Source: Stappia indica
GTDB lineage: Bacteria; Pseudomonadota; Alphaproteobacteria; Rhizobiales; Stappiaceae
DNA: 64,000 bases
Assembly: GCF_020177335.1 (NCBI RefSeq)
Contig: NZ_JAIVMG010000016.1
Span: 1-64,000 of the forward strand
Direction: 5' to 3'
Positions 10,375 through 20,994 of this stretch are shown in pieces. The stretch's first letter is position 1; the number at the start of each line of letters is the position of its first letter. Both the position numbers and the translations under genes were made by a program. Below the pieces are notes generated by a model. It was not told the origin of the DNA. It saw nothing but the letters and a program-made list of their open reading frames with translations, and made no database searches.

Positions 10375-11709
10375 ATGGCATCAGCGGCCGAACAGCTTGC
10401 GGCTAATCTGAATTTTTCAGCTTTCGCAAAAGCCGAGGAATTGAAGAAGCGTATCTGGTTCACACTGGGTGCGCTTCTTGTGTATCGGTTCGGCACCTAT
10501 GTGCCGCTGCCCGGAATCAACCCGGAGGCCTTCGCACAGGCCTTTGGCCAGGCGCAGCAGGGCATTGTCGGGCTGTTCAACATGTTCACCGGCGGTGCCG
10601 TGGAGCGCATGGCGATCCTGGCGCTCGGCATCATGCCGTATATCTCCGCCTCGATCATCATCCAGCTTCTGACCTCGGTCGTTCCTTCGCTTGAGCAGCT
10701 CAAGAAGGAAGGGGAACAGGGCCGCAAGGTGATCAACCAGTATACCCGTTACGGCACGGTGGTGCTGGCGACCTTCCAGGCCTACGGCATTGCCATCGGG
10801 CTCGAAGGGGCGACCAATGTGGTGGTCGATCCGGGCTGGTTCTTCCGCATTTCCGCGGTGATCTCGCTGGTCGGCGGCACCATGTTCCTGATGTGGCTGG
10901 GTGAGCAGATCACCGCGCGCGGCATCGGCAACGGTATCTCGCTGATCATCTTCGCCGGCATCGTCGCCGGTCTGCCGGCGGCCATCGTCTCGACGCTGGA
11001 GCTGGGACGGCAGGGCGCGCTGGCGACGCCGATCATCCTCGGCATCATCCTGCTGTCGGTGGCGGTGATCGCGTTGATCGTGTTCATGGAGCGGGCGCAG
11101 CGCCGGCTGCTGATCCAGTATCCGAAGCGGCAGATGGGCAACCGCATGTTCGAGGGCAACACCTCGTTCCTGCCGCTCAAGCTGAACACCGCCGGTGTGA
11201 TTCCGCCGATCTTCGCCTCGTCGCTCTTGCTGGTTCCGGCCACCATTTCGGGCCTTGGTACCACCGGTGGGGAAGACAGCATCCTGACGACGGTGACGGC
11301 GCTGCTCGGCCACGGCCAGCCGCTCTATATGCTGCTCTATGCGGCGCTGATCGTCTTCTTCTGTTATTTCTACACGGCGATCGTGTTCAATCCGACCGAT
11401 ACGGCCGACAATCTGAAGAAGCACGGGGGCTTCATTCCGGGCATCCGTCCGGGAGAGCGGACCGCGCAGTACATTGATTACGTGCTGACCCGGATCACCA
11501 GCGTTGGCGCGATCTACATCGTCCTGGTCTGTCTATTACCCGAATTCCTCATTTCCGCGACTGGCGTTCCGTTCTACTTCGGTGGCACCTCGCTGCTGAT
11601 CGTCGTCAGCGTGACCATGGATACGGTTTCCCAGATCCAGGGCCATCTGCTTGCGCATCAGTACGAGGGACTGGTGAAGAAAGCGAAGCTCAGGGGGAAG
11701 CGTAGATGA
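10375..11709 (+). CDS. secY: Preprotein translocase subunit SecY
   Basis: Channel-forming subunit of the SecYEG inner-membrane translocon. The 444 residues contain about ten hydrophobic helices and the SecY signatures [20 protein letters not shown] (near residue 67) and [20 protein letters not shown] (plug-facing region near 257). The basic C-terminal tail [10 protein letters not shown] contacts the ribosome and SecA. Its stop overlaps the adk start by 4 nt. Confidence 0.98.
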   Translation: MASAAEQLAANLNFSAFAKAEELKKRIWFTLGALLVYRFGTYVPLPGINPEAFAQAFGQAQQGIVGLFNMFTGGAVERMAILALGIMPYISASIIIQLLTSVVPSLEQLKKEGEQGRKVINQYTRYGTVVLATFQAYGIAIGLEGATNVVVDPGWFFRISAVISLVGGTMFLMWLGEQITARGIGNGISLIIFAGIVAGLPAAIVSTLELGRQGALATPIILGIILLSVAVIALIVFMERAQRRLLIQYPKRQMGNRMFEGNTSFLPLKLNTAGVIPPIFASSLLLVPATISGLGTTGGEDSILTTVTALLGHGQPLYMLLYAALIVFFCYFYTAIVFNPTDTADNLKKHGGFIPGIRPGERTAQYIDYVLTRITSVGAIYIVLVCLLPEFLISATGVPFYFGGTSLLIVVSVTMDTVSQIQGHLLAHQYEGLVKKAKLRGKRR

Positions 11710-12302
11710 GGCTGATTTTTCTTGGCCCACCGGGGGCCGGAAAAGGGACACAGGCCACGCGCCTGGTGAAGAAGCACGGTATTCCGCAGCTGTCGACGGG
11801 CGATATGCTCCGTGCGGCAGTGGCGGCGGAGACCCCGATCGGGCTCCAGGCCAAGGCGGTGATGGAAGCGGGCGGTTTGGTCTCCGACGAGATCGTGATC
11901 GGCATCGTTGCCGACCGCATCGAGGAGCCGGACGCGGCCAAGGGGTTCATCCTCGACGGTTTTCCGCGGACGGTTGCCCAGGCCGAGGCTCTGGACAAGA
12001 TGCTGGCCGAGAAGGAGTTGAAGCTCGATCTCGTGCTGGAGCTGCAGGTCGACCAGACCGCGCTCGTCGACCGGATCGTCAAGCGGGCGGAAGAAGCCCG
12101 GGCAAATGGCGAGCCGGTCCGCAAGGACGACGATCCGGTGATCTTCCGGCAGCGGCTCGATGCGTACAATCGGGATACCGCGATCGTCGCGCCGTACTAC
12201 CGGGAGCGCGGCCAGCTCAGCGCCATCGACGGCATGCAGTCGATCGAGGCGGTGGCCGATCAGATCGATGCCGCACTTGACGCATGTGTCGTGACCGGCT
12301 AA
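11706..12302 (+). CDS. adk: Adenylate kinase, short-LID form
   Basis: Catalyses ATP + AMP to 2 ADP. The P-loop [10 protein letters not shown] is at residues 7-16, the AMP-binding STGDMLRAA at about 30-38, and LDGFPRT near 82. At 198 residues it has a short LID ([18 protein letters not shown]) without the four-cysteine zinc site or the long insert of E. coli Adk. It is translationally coupled to secY, as in other alphaproteobacteria. Confidence 0.98.
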   Translation: MRLIFLGPPGAGKGTQATRLVKKHGIPQLSTGDMLRAAVAAETPIGLQAKAVMEAGGLVSDEIVIGIVADRIEEPDAAKGFILDGFPRTVAQAEALDKMLAEKELKLDLVLELQVDQTALVDRIVKRAEEARANGEPVRKDDDPVIFRQRLDAYNRDTAIVAPYYRERGQLSAIDGMQSIEAVADQIDAALDACVVTG

Positions 12303-12325
12303 GGGTCGCGGCCTGCTAGACAGAT

Positions 12326-12368
12326 TGCCGCCGTTTCCGCGTCTCGGGACGCGGGGCGGCATTTGTTG
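12326..12368 (+). terminator. Hairpin between adk and rpsM (possible attenuator)
   Basis: TGCCGCC (12326-12332) pairs with GGCGGCA (12355-12361), and inside it CCGCGTC (12337-12343) pairs with GACGCGG (12348-12354) around a TCGG loop, with a 4-nt GTTT bulge on one side. It is followed by TTTGTTGTG. The geometry resembles a leaky terminator between the spc and alpha parts of the operon; complete termination is unlikely because no clear promoter for rpsM is visible. Confidence 0.45.
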
Positions 12369-12464
12369 TGCATGAATTTCCTTCCCGCAGGGGCCGGGCT
12401 CCACCGGACGCGGGAGCAACCCAGGTGGCCGCCAATCGTGGCGCCACAAGACATGGAGACGGCA

Positions 12465-12833
12465 GTGGCCCGTATCGCAGGTGTAAACATTCCGACCAAC
12501 AAGCGCGTCGTGATCGCGCTTCAGTACATTCATGGCATTGGCCCGAAGTTCGCCCAGGAGATCATCGAGAAGGTGAACATCGCTCCGGAGCGCCGGGTGA
12601 ACGAGCTTTCGGACGCCGAAGTGCTGGCGATGCGCGAGGCCATCGACCGCGACTACATCGTCGAGGGCGACCTGCGCCGTGAAACCGCAATGAACATCAA
12701 GCGCCTGATGGACCTTGGCTGCTACCGCGGCCTGCGCCATCGTCGCGGACTTCCGGTGCGCGGCCAGCGTACCCACACGAACGCCCGTACCCGCAAGGGT
12801 CCGGCGAAGCCGATTGCCGGCAAGAAGAAGTAA
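12465..12833 (+). CDS. rpsM: 30S ribosomal protein S13
   Basis: Head protein contacting P-site tRNA and bridging to L5. GTG 12465 is chosen because the protein then begins [15 protein letters not shown], the universal S13 start, is 122 residues long, and has GGAG at 12455-12458 six nt upstream. The frame is open for 34 codons further upstream but these do not resemble S13. The basic tail [20 protein letters not shown] is intact. Confidence 0.97.
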   Translation: MARIAGVNIPTNKRVVIALQYIHGIGPKFAQEIIEKVNIAPERRVNELSDAEVLAMREAIDRDYIVEGDLRRETAMNIKRLMDLGCYRGLRHRRGLPVRGQRTHTNARTRKGPAKPIAGKKK

Positions 12834-12902
12834 TTCATCGGAAATCGGCCCGGTGGAGCCGCCGAGATACGGCGGTGACGAGATCGAGCGAAGGAAAGCA
12901 AA

Positions 12903-13292
<390 letters not shown>

Positions 13293-13373
13293 TCGGCCGG
13301 TCCATTCACCCTGATTTCCCAGGCATAGCATGGCCGGTCCGGTGGGGCCGGCGGGACAGCCGGAGGAAGACAT

Positions 13374-14396
13374 TTGAGCATTCACAAAAACTGGCAGGAA
13401 CTCATCAAGCCGACCAAGCTTGAGGTGAAGCCGGGTCATGATGCGCGCTTTCACGGCGCGGTCGTCGCGGAGCCGCTGGAGCGTGGGTTCGGCCTGACGC
13501 TTGGCAATGCGCTGCGTCGCATTCTGCTGTCCTCGCTTCAGGGCGCGGCGGTGACGGCGGTGCAGATCGACGGTGTCCTGCACGAGTTCTCCTCGATTCC
13601 GGGCGTTCGCGAGGACGTGACCGACATCGTGCTGAACGTGAAGGAAATCGCGCTGCGGATGCAGGGCGAGGGACCCAAGCGGATGGTGCTGCGCAAGCAG
13701 GGCCCGGGCGCGGTGCTGGCCGGTGATATCCAGACGGTGGGCGATGTCGAGGTTCTCAACCCCGATCTCGTTCTTTGCACCCTCGACGAGGGCGCGGAGA
13801 TCCGGATGGAATTCACCGTCGACACCGGCAAGGGCTATGTTGCGGCGGAACGCAATCGTCCGGAAGATGCCCCCATCGGGCTGATCCCGGTCGACAGCTT
13901 GTATTCGCCGGTCAAGAAGGTGTCCTACCGGGTGGAAAACACCCGTGAAGGCCAGGTTCTCGACTATGACAAGCTGACGCTGACGGTGGAAACCGACGGC
14001 TCGGTCACGCCGGAAGACGCGGTCGCTTTCGCTGCCCGCATCCTGCAGGATCAGCTTTCGATCTTCGTCAACTTCGAAGAGCCGCGCCGCGAAGTGAAGG
14101 AGGACACCGTCCCCGAGCTCGCGTTCAACCCGGCGCTTCTGAAGAAGGTCGACGAGCTGGAACTGTCGGTCCGTTCGGCCAACTGTCTCAAGAACGACAA
14201 TATCGTTTATATTGGCGATCTGATTCAGAAGACCGAAGCGGAGATGCTGCGCACGCCGAATTTCGGACGCAAGTCGCTGAACGAGATCAAGGAAGTTCTC
14301 GCCCAGATGGGTCTCCATCTCGGCATGGAGGTCGCCAACTGGCCGCCGGAGAACATCGACGATCTCGCCAAGCGCTACGAGGATCACCAGTACTAG
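13374..14396 (+). CDS. rpoA: RNA polymerase subunit alpha
   Basis: Dimerising scaffold of RNA polymerase; the C-terminal domain binds UP elements and activators. The 340 residues show the N-terminal domain signatures [20 protein letters not shown] and [12 protein letters not shown] and the C-terminal [17 protein letters not shown]. The only family-like start is TTG 13374, with GGAGG at 13362-13366, 7 nt upstream. TTG initiation for such a highly expressed gene is uncommon. Confidence 0.97.
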   Translation: MSIHKNWQELIKPTKLEVKPGHDARFHGAVVAEPLERGFGLTLGNALRRILLSSLQGAAVTAVQIDGVLHEFSSIPGVREDVTDIVLNVKEIALRMQGEGPKRMVLRKQGPGAVLAGDIQTVGDVEVLNPDLVLCTLDEGAEIRMEFTVDTGKGYVAAERNRPEDAPIGLIPVDSLYSPVKKVSYRVENTREGQVLDYDKLTLTVETDGSVTPEDAVAFAARILQDQLSIFVNFEEPRREVKEDTVPELAFNPALLKKVDELELSVRSANCLKNDNIVYIGDLIQKTEAEMLRTPNFGRKSLNEIKEVLAQMGLHLGMEVANWPPENIDDLAKRYEDHQY

Positions 14397-14466
14397 GACG
14401 CGGCCCGTCGCGTCTTCCAAAGGCAAAAGGCGGATCGGTCCGCCGTGATACGAGAAGGAGAGAGCC

Positions 14467-14892
14467 ATGCGCCACGGCAATCGCGGCCGCAAGCTCAACC
14501 GTACATCGAGCCATCGCAAGGCGATGTTTGCGAACATGTCGGCATCGCTGATTCAGCATGAGCAGATTGTAACGACGCTTCCGAAGGCCAAGGAACTGCG
14601 GCCGATCATCGAGAAGCTGATCACCCTGGGCAAGCGCGGCGACCTGCACGCCCGCCGTCAGGCGATCGCGCAGATCCAGGACGTTGCCATGGTCGGCAAG
14701 CTGTTCGACGCCCTCGCGGAACGCTACAAGAGCCGCAACGGCGGCTACACCCGGGTCCTCAAGGCCGGGTTCCGCTATGGCGACAACGCGCCGATGGCCG
14801 TGATCGAATTCGTCGACCGCGACGTGTCGGCCAAGGGGGCGGCTGACCGCGCCCGCACCGAGGCGGAAGCCGAGACGGAAGCGGCTGCCTGA
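14467..14892 (+). CDS. rplQ: 50S ribosomal protein L17
   Basis: Large-subunit protein near the tunnel exit and last gene of the ribosomal block. The 141 residues start [20 protein letters not shown], the L17 signature, and include [15 protein letters not shown]. The Ala/Glu-rich C-terminal tail from about residue 122 is a common alphaproteobacterial extension. A strong terminator follows. Confidence 0.98.
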   Translation: MRHGNRGRKLNRTSSHRKAMFANMSASLIQHEQIVTTLPKAKELRPIIEKLITLGKRGDLHARRQAIAQIQDVAMVGKLFDALAERYKSRNGGYTRVLKAGFRYGDNAPMAVIEFVDRDVSAKGAADRARTEAEAETEAAA

Positions 14893-14919
14893 TCCCGTCA
14901 GGCAGACGTGAAGAATTGG

Positions 14920-14948
14920 AAAAGGCGGCCTTCGGGTCGCCTTTTTTG
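14920..14948 (+). terminator. Rho-independent terminator after rplQ
   Basis: AAAAGGCG (14920-14927) pairs with CGCCTTTT (14938-14945); the stem continues as GCC/GGT and closes with a UUCG tetraloop (14931-14934). A run of T follows. It ends the ribosomal operon. Confidence 0.93.
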
Positions 14949-15037
14949 TTACGCTTCTGATGGTTGAGGGATGCGCCGCGAGTCGTGGCTCGGGCGGCGC
15001 GATCATCGGCAATGCGGGTGCGAAGGTGGAGTTGTCC

Positions 15038-16474
15038 ATGAGAGGATATGGTGTCGCGGGGCGGTGTTTCGCGGTTGCGGTGGCCGTGCTGGCGCTTTCC
15101 GGAGCGGTAACGGGCGATTTGCGCGCCGAGGATCGGGTGGCGCCGCGCAGCGCGGCGGAGCTTCGGCTGTCCTTTGCGCCGATCGTGCGCGAAGCGGCGC
15201 CGGCGGTGGTCAATGTCTATGCCAAGCGCACGGTGTTGCAGCAGCCGGTTTCGCCGTTCTTCAATGACCCGTTCTTCCGGCGCTTCTTTGGCGCTCCGGG
15301 ACAGGACTTCGGCCGGCCGCGCGAGCGGGTGGAATCCTCGCTCGGTTCCGGGGTGATCGTCTCCGCCGAGGGGGTGATCATCACCAACCATCACGTGATC
15401 GAGGGAGCGGACGAGGTGCGCGTGGCGCTTGCCGACCGGCGGGAGCTGGACGCGGAGATCATCCTCAAGGACGAGCGCACCGATCTGGCGATCCTGCGGG
15501 TTCGCGATCTCGACGAACCGTTGCCCCATCTCGCGTTTGCGGATTCCGATGAGCTGCAGGTGGGCGATGTGGTGCTGGCGATCGGCAATCCCTTCGGCGT
15601 CGGCCAGACGGTGACGCAAGGGATCGTGTCGGCGCTTGCCCGCACCCGGGTCGGGGTCACCGACTACCAGTTCTTCATCCAGACCGACGCGGCGATCAAC
15701 CCGGGCAACTCGGGCGGTGCGCTGGTGGACATGAAGGGACGGCTGGTCGGCATCAACACCGCGATCTTCTCCCGCTCCGGCGGCTCCAATGGCATCGGCT
15801 TCGCGATTCCCTCCAACATGGCGCATTTCGTGGCCATGGCGGCGGAGGGAGATGGTATCATTCGCCGGCCCTGGCTGGGGGCCGGGGTGCAGGCGGTGAG
15901 CGCCGATATCGCCGAGGCGATGGGGCTGGACCGTCCGCGCGGTGTGCTTGTCACCAGCATTGCCAAGGACAGCCCGGCGGAGCGAGCCGGGCTGAAGGTC
16001 GGTGATCTGATCACCCGGGTGGGGGAGGCGACCGTCGCTGATCCGGATGGCTTCGGCTATCGCTTTGCCACCCGGCCGATCGGCGGCAGCACCTCGTTCA
16101 CCGTGCTGCGTCAGAGCGGCGAGGTGGAGTTGACGGTAACGCTGGAGGCGGCGCCGGAGACCGTGCCGCGGGATGCGCGGGTGATCGGCGGCCGGTCGCC
16201 CTTTGCCGGTGCGACGGTGGTCAACCTGTCTCCGGCGGTGGCGGAGGAGATGCGTCTCGACGCCTTCGACGAGGGTGTGGCAATCCAGGAACTGGAACCG
16301 CGTTCGACGGCGGCGCGCGTCGGCCTGCAGGTCGGGGACATCATTGTCTCGGTCAATGGCCGCAAGGTGGACACGACGCGGGTTCTGGAGCGGATCGCGG
16401 CTGGGGACCCCGGCGTCTGGCGTCTGGAGATCCAGCGCGGCGGGCGGATCCTGCGGATCGCGCTGCGCGGCTGA
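15038..16474 (+). CDS. Do-family periplasmic serine protease (DegP/DegQ-like)
   Basis: Envelope protease/chaperone that degrades or refolds damaged periplasmic proteins. ATG 15038 is preferred over an upstream in-frame start at 14960 because it places a signal peptide at the N-terminus (hydrophobic run about residues 8-24) after GGTGGAG. Catalytic triad: His in ITNHHVIEG (about 119), Asp in DERTDLAIL (about 149), Ser in GNSGG (about 225). Two PDZ domains follow (about 285-375 and 390-478). The 478-residue length is typical. It starts right after the ribosomal terminator, so it should have its own promoter; heat or envelope-stress control is likely but no site is recognised. Confidence 0.93.
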   Translation: MRGYGVAGRCFAVAVAVLALSGAVTGDLRAEDRVAPRSAAELRLSFAPIVREAAPAVVNVYAKRTVLQQPVSPFFNDPFFRRFFGAPGQDFGRPRERVESSLGSGVIVSAEGVIITNHHVIEGADEVRVALADRRELDAEIILKDERTDLAILRVRDLDEPLPHLAFADSDELQVGDVVLAIGNPFGVGQTVTQGIVSALARTRVGVTDYQFFIQTDAAINPGNSGGALVDMKGRLVGINTAIFSRSGGSNGIGFAIPSNMAHFVAMAAEGDGIIRRPWLGAGVQAVSADIAEAMGLDRPRGVLVTSIAKDSPAERAGLKVGDLITRVGEATVADPDGFGYRFATRPIGGSTSFTVLRQSGEVELTVTLEAAPETVPRDARVIGGRSPFAGATVVNLSPAVAEEMRLDAFDEGVAIQELEPRSTAARVGLQVGDIIVSVNGRKVDTTRVLERIAAGDPGVWRLEIQRGGRILRIALRG

Positions 16475-16494
16475 CGGGAACGAACGGAACGGGA

Positions 16495-17808
16495 ATGGTC
16501 GATCTTTTCGAAAGCGCGGGCCTGGACAAGGGCGGCGTCCGGCCGCTGGCCGACCGGTTGCGACCGGCAGCGATTGCAGACGTGGTCGGGCAGGATCACC
16601 TGCTCGGCCCGGACGGGGTGCTGGCGCGCATGCTGGAGACCCGCAGCCTCGGGTCGCTGATCTTCTGGGGGCCTCCGGGCACGGGCAAGACCACGGTCGC
16701 CCGGCTTCTGGCCGATGCCACCGATCTGCATTTCGAGCAGATTTCGGCGATCTTCACCGGGGTTGGCGACCTGCGGAAGGTGTTCGAGGCGGCGCGGGCG
16801 CGGCGGATCGGCGGCCGGGGCACTGTGCTGTTCGTCGATGAGATCCACCGTTTCAACCGGGCGCAGCAGGATGGCTTCCTGCCGGTGATGGAGGACGGCA
16901 CGGTCACGCTGGTCGGTGCGACCACGGAAAACCCCAGCTTCGAGCTCAATGCGGCGCTGCTCTCGCGGGCCCATGTGCTGACGTTCCATTCGCTCGACGA
17001 TGAGGCCGTGGCGCGGCTGCTGACGCGGGCGGAAGAGGCGGAGGGGCGGGCGCTGCCGCTCGACGAGACCGCCCGGGCGAGCCTGGTGCGCATGGCCGAT
17101 GGCGATGGCCGCTCGGCGCTGACGCTGGCGGAGGATGTCTGGCGCGCGGCGCGTGGCGGCGAGGTCTTCGATGCGGAGCGACTGCAGGCGATGATCCAAC
17201 GGCGCGCTCCGGTCTACGACAAGTCGCGGGACGGGCACTACAATCTGATCTCGGCGCTGCACAAGTCGATCCGGGGATCGGATCCCAATGCGGCGCTCTA
17301 CTGGTTCTGCCGGATGCTGGACGGGGGCGAGGATCCGTTGTTCCTGGCCCGCCGGCTGATCCGCATGGCGGTGGAGGACATCGGCCTTGCCGATCCGCAG
17401 GCATTGGTCCAGGCCAATGCGGCACGCGATGCCTATCAGATGCTCGGTTCGCCGGAGGGGGAGCTGGCGCTGGCGCAATCGGTGGTCTATCTGGCGACCG
17501 CGCCGAAATCGAACGGGGTCTATACCGCCTACAAGGCCGCCCTGCGTTCGGCCAAGCAGAATGGCTCACTGCCGCCGCCCAAGCATATCCTCAACGCGCC
17601 GACCAAGCTGATGAAGACCGAAGGCTACGGCGCAGGCTACGCCTACGACCATGATGCGCCGGACGCGTTTTCCGGGCAGGATTATTTTCCGCAATCCCTT
17701 GGCCGGGAGGTCTATTATGATCCTCCCGACCGAGGGTTTGAACGGGAGATCCGCAAGCGGCTCGATTACTGGGAGCGTTTGCGGCGCAGCCGACGGGGCG
17801 AAGGCTAG
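16495..17808 (+). CDS. rarA: Replication-associated recombination protein RarA (MgsA)
   Basis: AAA+ ATPase of the clamp-loader clade that acts at stalled replication forks. Walker A GPPGTGKTT is at about residues 60-68, Walker B LFVDEIHRFN at about 117-126, and sensor-1 GATTENPSF follows. The C-terminal tetramerisation part contains YNLISALHKSIRGSDPNAAL and KTEGYGAGYAYDHD, both typical of RarA. Length 437 is normal. It is 20 nt after the protease gene, probably co-transcribed. Confidence 0.95.
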   Translation: MVDLFESAGLDKGGVRPLADRLRPAAIADVVGQDHLLGPDGVLARMLETRSLGSLIFWGPPGTGKTTVARLLADATDLHFEQISAIFTGVGDLRKVFEAARARRIGGRGTVLFVDEIHRFNRAQQDGFLPVMEDGTVTLVGATTENPSFELNAALLSRAHVLTFHSLDDEAVARLLTRAEEAEGRALPLDETARASLVRMADGDGRSALTLAEDVWRAARGGEVFDAERLQAMIQRRAPVYDKSRDGHYNLISALHKSIRGSDPNAALYWFCRMLDGGEDPLFLARRLIRMAVEDIGLADPQALVQANAARDAYQMLGSPEGELALAQSVVYLATAPKSNGVYTAYKAALRSAKQNGSLPPPKHILNAPTKLMKTEGYGAGYAYDHDAPDAFSGQDYFPQSLGREVYYDPPDRGFEREIRKRLDYWERLRRSRRGEG

Positions 17809-17888
17809 GTAGAGAAACGGCGCGGGCTGAGGACAACGAGGGGCCGGGCGTCTTCCGTCGGCTCCGGTAATCGCTGGAACGGGCAGGA

Positions 17889-20354
17889 ATGTTGCAGACC
17901 GTATCGTCAGCCGCGCAGATGAAACAGGTGGAGGTGCGGCTGGCGCTGGTGCTCTACGGCGGTGTGTCGCTTGCCGTCTACATGCATGGCGTCTCGCGGG
18001 AGTTCCTGAACATCGTGCGCGCCTCCCGGCGGCTCGAACAGTCGGCCGATCTCGAGCCGGGCAGTTGCATCGAGGCTTATGCGCATGTCTTGAAACTGTT
18101 CCGGCCCGAACTCGACCTGCGGGTGGTGGTCGATGTCATTTCCGGCGCCTCGGCCGGCGGCGTGAACGGGGTGATGCTGGCGCGGGCTCTCGCCCATGAC
18201 CTGTCGCTCGACCGGCACCGCGATCTGTGGCTGGAAAACGCGGATGTGACCCGGCTGGCCAATGAACCGGTCGGTCTGACACGCTATCTGAAAAGCTCGA
18301 TCGCGCCGGTACTCGACCGACTGGTGTCGATGGGCCTGAAGTCCGAGCTGACCGATTCGGAAACCCGCACCAAGCTGCGCCAGTTCATGCAGGCGCGCTG
18401 GTTCACCCCCCCTTTTTCCGGGGAACGCTACGTCGGCTGGATGCTTGATGCTGCCCGGCAGATGGAGTCGGAGGACAAGGATGCGGCCGAGGCGCGGGAC
18501 TGCCCGCCAACCCTCATCCCGCAAGGCCAGTCGCTCGACCTGTTCGTCACCCTCACCGATTTTCACGGCGCCCGCCGCCGCTTCGAGATCGACGACCCGC
18601 CCGAGGTGGAGGAGACAGAGCATCGGTTGATCCTGCATTTCGGCGCCACCTGCCGGGGCGGTGGCGAGTTGCAGTCGCAGTTATCCGACAGGGAAATTCC
18701 CGATCTGGTGTTCGCCGCGCGCGCCACCTCTGCTTTTCCCGGCGCCTTCCCGCCAATGACCCTGGGCGAGATGGACCGGGTGATGGCTCTGCGGGGGGCG
18801 GCCTGGGCGGGCCGTGGTGCGTTTGTCGCCCGGGCCCTGTCGGTGCCGGGGCACGCGCCGGAGAATCGCGTCTTCGTCGATGGCAGCGTTGTCATGAACA
18901 AGCCATTCCAACCGGTGCTGGACGCGATCAACGGCCGGCCAGCGGCGCGGGAGGTGGTGCGCAAGGTGATCTATGTGGACCCGCTGATCCCCGAGCCGGA
19001 AGCGGACGAAGCGGCGGTGGAGGCGGAGGAGGCGGAGACGCTGACGCAGATCGCCAATGGCGAACCGGGGTTCTTTCGGGTGATTCTCGCCTCGCTGGCG
19101 CATATTCCGCGCAATGAGCCGATCGGCGACGCGCTTGACCAGGTGCAGGACTACAATCGCGAAATCCGTCAACTGTCCGACGTCATCGCTGCGGCGGAAC
19201 CGGTGGTGGAACGGGAGGTGGGGGCGATCCTGCGCCCGGTCATCGACCAGCCGATGACCATGCGAGAGCTCAGCCGCTGCCGGGTGATGGCCAATGAACG
19301 GGCGCATTCGGCGGCCGGCTATGCCTACCTCGGCTACCAGCGCCTGAAGCTTGCGAGCATTGCCGAGAGCCTCGGTGGGCTGCTGGGGCGCCTGCGCGGA
19401 CCGGAGAAGCGGTCGCGCCTGTCGACGCTTGCCCTGACGCGGCGGATCAACGCTCTGCACAACAGGTTGCTCGCGGGCGCGCGGGCCAATGGCGCCCAAG
19501 GGTATTATCCGGAGCTGTCGAGCGAGCCGGTGATCTCGTTCCTGCGCGGGCTCGATGTGGACTACCGGATCCGCCGGCTTCGCTTCGTCATCAGCCGGCT
19601 CAACCGGCTCTATCGCAGCGCCTCGCCGGAGGCGGATACCGAGCCGAAGGAAATGGACGAGCTGAAAAGCACGCTCTATGAGCAGATCGACCATCTGCTG
19701 ATGCGCTGGTCGCCATCTTTCTACGGGCAGGAGACCGTGGCCGCGCTGGAGCGGGTGCTGGCGAGCGAGCCGACCGATCCGGCGGCTGACGATCCGGAGC
19801 TGGAGGCGCTGCTTGCAGGCCTTGCCACGCGTATGGGGCTGGGCGACCTCGACCGGCTGGCGGACGATGTCTTTTCGGTGATGGCCTACAACTACCTGCC
19901 GCCGCGCCTGCGCATGTCGCTGGTCAGCGCCTATATCGGCTTTGCCTATTACGACCTGGTGACCCTGCCGGTGTCGCAACGGCAGGACGTCACGGAAATC
20001 AACGAAATCCGCGTTGACCGGATCAGCCCGAACGATGCGCATATCCTGCGTCCGCACGGGGTGCGGCTGAAGGGCCGCAACCTGAATGCCTTTGGCGCGT
20101 TCTTCAATCGCCGCTGGCGCGAGCACGATTACCTGTGGGGGCGGCTTGGCGCGGCCGACCGGCTGATCACCATGACCCTGCGGGCGGCGCGGGGCATGTC
20201 CGCTCCCGATCCTGAGGCGGTGCGCAAGGCCCGGCGCAAGCTGCTTCTGGCGATCCTGCGGGAGGAAGAGCCTCATCTCCTCGCCGATCCGGAGCTGGTG
20301 CCGGACCTGATCCAGGAGGTGGAAGCCGCGCTCGACACGGTGGAACCGGAGTAG
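17889..20354 (+). CDS. Patatin-like phospholipase family protein (large, DUF3376-type)
   Basis: Predicted lipid acyl hydrolase. The N-terminal patatin domain has the oxyanion-hole sequence YGGVSLAVYMHG (about residues 23-34), the nucleophile elbow SGASAGG (about 88-94) and the dyad aspartate in VFVDGSVVMNKPF (about 328-340). At 821 residues it is far longer than simple patatins; the remaining 450 residues are mostly helical and resemble the C-terminal part of the patatin-related family found in actinobacteria and rhizobia. No signal peptide or clear membrane helix is seen. Substrate is unknown. It stands alone, convergent with folB. Confidence 0.85.
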   Translation: MLQTVSSAAQMKQVEVRLALVLYGGVSLAVYMHGVSREFLNIVRASRRLEQSADLEPGSCIEAYAHVLKLFRPELDLRVVVDVISGASAGGVNGVMLARALAHDLSLDRHRDLWLENADVTRLANEPVGLTRYLKSSIAPVLDRLVSMGLKSELTDSETRTKLRQFMQARWFTPPFSGERYVGWMLDAARQMESEDKDAAEARDCPPTLIPQGQSLDLFVTLTDFHGARRRFEIDDPPEVEETEHRLILHFGATCRGGGELQSQLSDREIPDLVFAARATSAFPGAFPPMTLGEMDRVMALRGAAWAGRGAFVARALSVPGHAPENRVFVDGSVVMNKPFQPVLDAINGRPAAREVVRKVIYVDPLIPEPEADEAAVEAEEAETLTQIANGEPGFFRVILASLAHIPRNEPIGDALDQVQDYNREIRQLSDVIAAAEPVVEREVGAILRPVIDQPMTMRELSRCRVMANERAHSAAGYAYLGYQRLKLASIAESLGGLLGRLRGPEKRSRLSTLALTRRINALHNRLLAGARANGAQGYYPELSSEPVISFLRGLDVDYRIRRLRFVISRLNRLYRSASPEADTEPKEMDELKSTLYEQIDHLLMRWSPSFYGQETVAALERVLASEPTDPAADDPELEALLAGLATRMGLGDLDRLADDVFSVMAYNYLPPRLRMSLVSAYIGFAYYDLVTLPVSQRQDVTEINEIRVDRISPNDAHILRPHGVRLKGRNLNAFGAFFNRRWREHDYLWGRLGAADRLITMTLRAARGMSAPDPEAVRKARRKLLLAILREEEPHLLADPELVPDLIQEVEAALDTVEPE

Positions 20355-20404
20355 CACCCGGCGCCCCGCTGGCTTCCGCCAGGAGGAGGCGCCAGGAGAA
20401 GGCG

Positions 20405-20767
20405 TCAGGCGCGGTCGCGCGTCAACTCGACGCTGACCTTGCCGGCGGCGATCGGCAGCGGCGCACCCGGCTTGTAGACCCGCACGCGCACCCGCTGCAC
20501 CCTGGGCGCGGCGGCGAACACGGCCTCGCAGATCGCCCCGGCGAGCCGTTCGATCAGCTTGAAGCGCGATGTGGTGACGACTTCCTCCACCGCGCGCACC
20601 AGGCTGGCATAACAGACCGTCTCGGCATAATCGTCGGAGCTGGCGGCGGCCGACAGGTCGAGCCAGCAGCTCAGGTCGATGTGAAAACGCTGGCCGAGGC
20701 GCGCCTCTTCCTCATGCAGCCCGTGAAACGCATAAAAGGCGAGGTCTTCAAGGTGGATGGCGTCCAT
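20405..20767 (-). CDS. folB: Dihydroneopterin aldolase
   Basis: Folate-pathway enzyme converting 7,8-dihydroneopterin to 6-hydroxymethyl-dihydropterin and glycolaldehyde. The start at 20767 (MDAIHLEDLAFYAFHGLHEE) gives the usual 120 residues; an in-frame ATG at 20833 would add 22 residues unlike the family. Key features are the FHGLHEEE segment near residue 15, YASLVRAVEEVV, and ERLAGAICEAVF, with Glu and Lys active-site positions conserved (KPGAPLP). No folP or folK neighbour is present. Confidence 0.93.
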   Translation of the reverse strand: MDAIHLEDLAFYAFHGLHEEEARLGQRFHIDLSCWLDLSAAASSDDYAETVCYASLVRAVEEVVTTSRFKLIERLAGAICEAVFAAAPRVQRVRVRVYKPGAPLPIAAGKVSVELTRDRA

Positions 20768-20994
20768 CGCGGCGTTCCGTTTCTTCTGCGACAGGGAAGG
20801 GGCCGCCGGTCTGCCCAGCGGGCAAGGCTCCAACGGTATTCTGGCTCATAAAGCAGATCGGTGCAGGCGTTGAAACCGGAAAAAGCGGGCGGAATGGCGG
20901 CTATCCGCGCCGCGCGCGGGTAGGGCGCGGGGTGAATCCCGGCAAGGTTGTGCATGGGCCGGGTGACGGCACGCTGACGTCGGGTTGCGCTTCC

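Noticed and set aside
11710-12464. rpmJ (L36) or infA between secY and rpsM
   Set aside because: After adk the gap encodes no L36-like or IF1-like frame; in alphaproteobacteria these genes lie elsewhere.
18681-20357. 558-codon antisense frame opposite the patatin-like gene
   Set aside because: Composition is typical of shadow translation, while the plus strand has intact patatin motifs.
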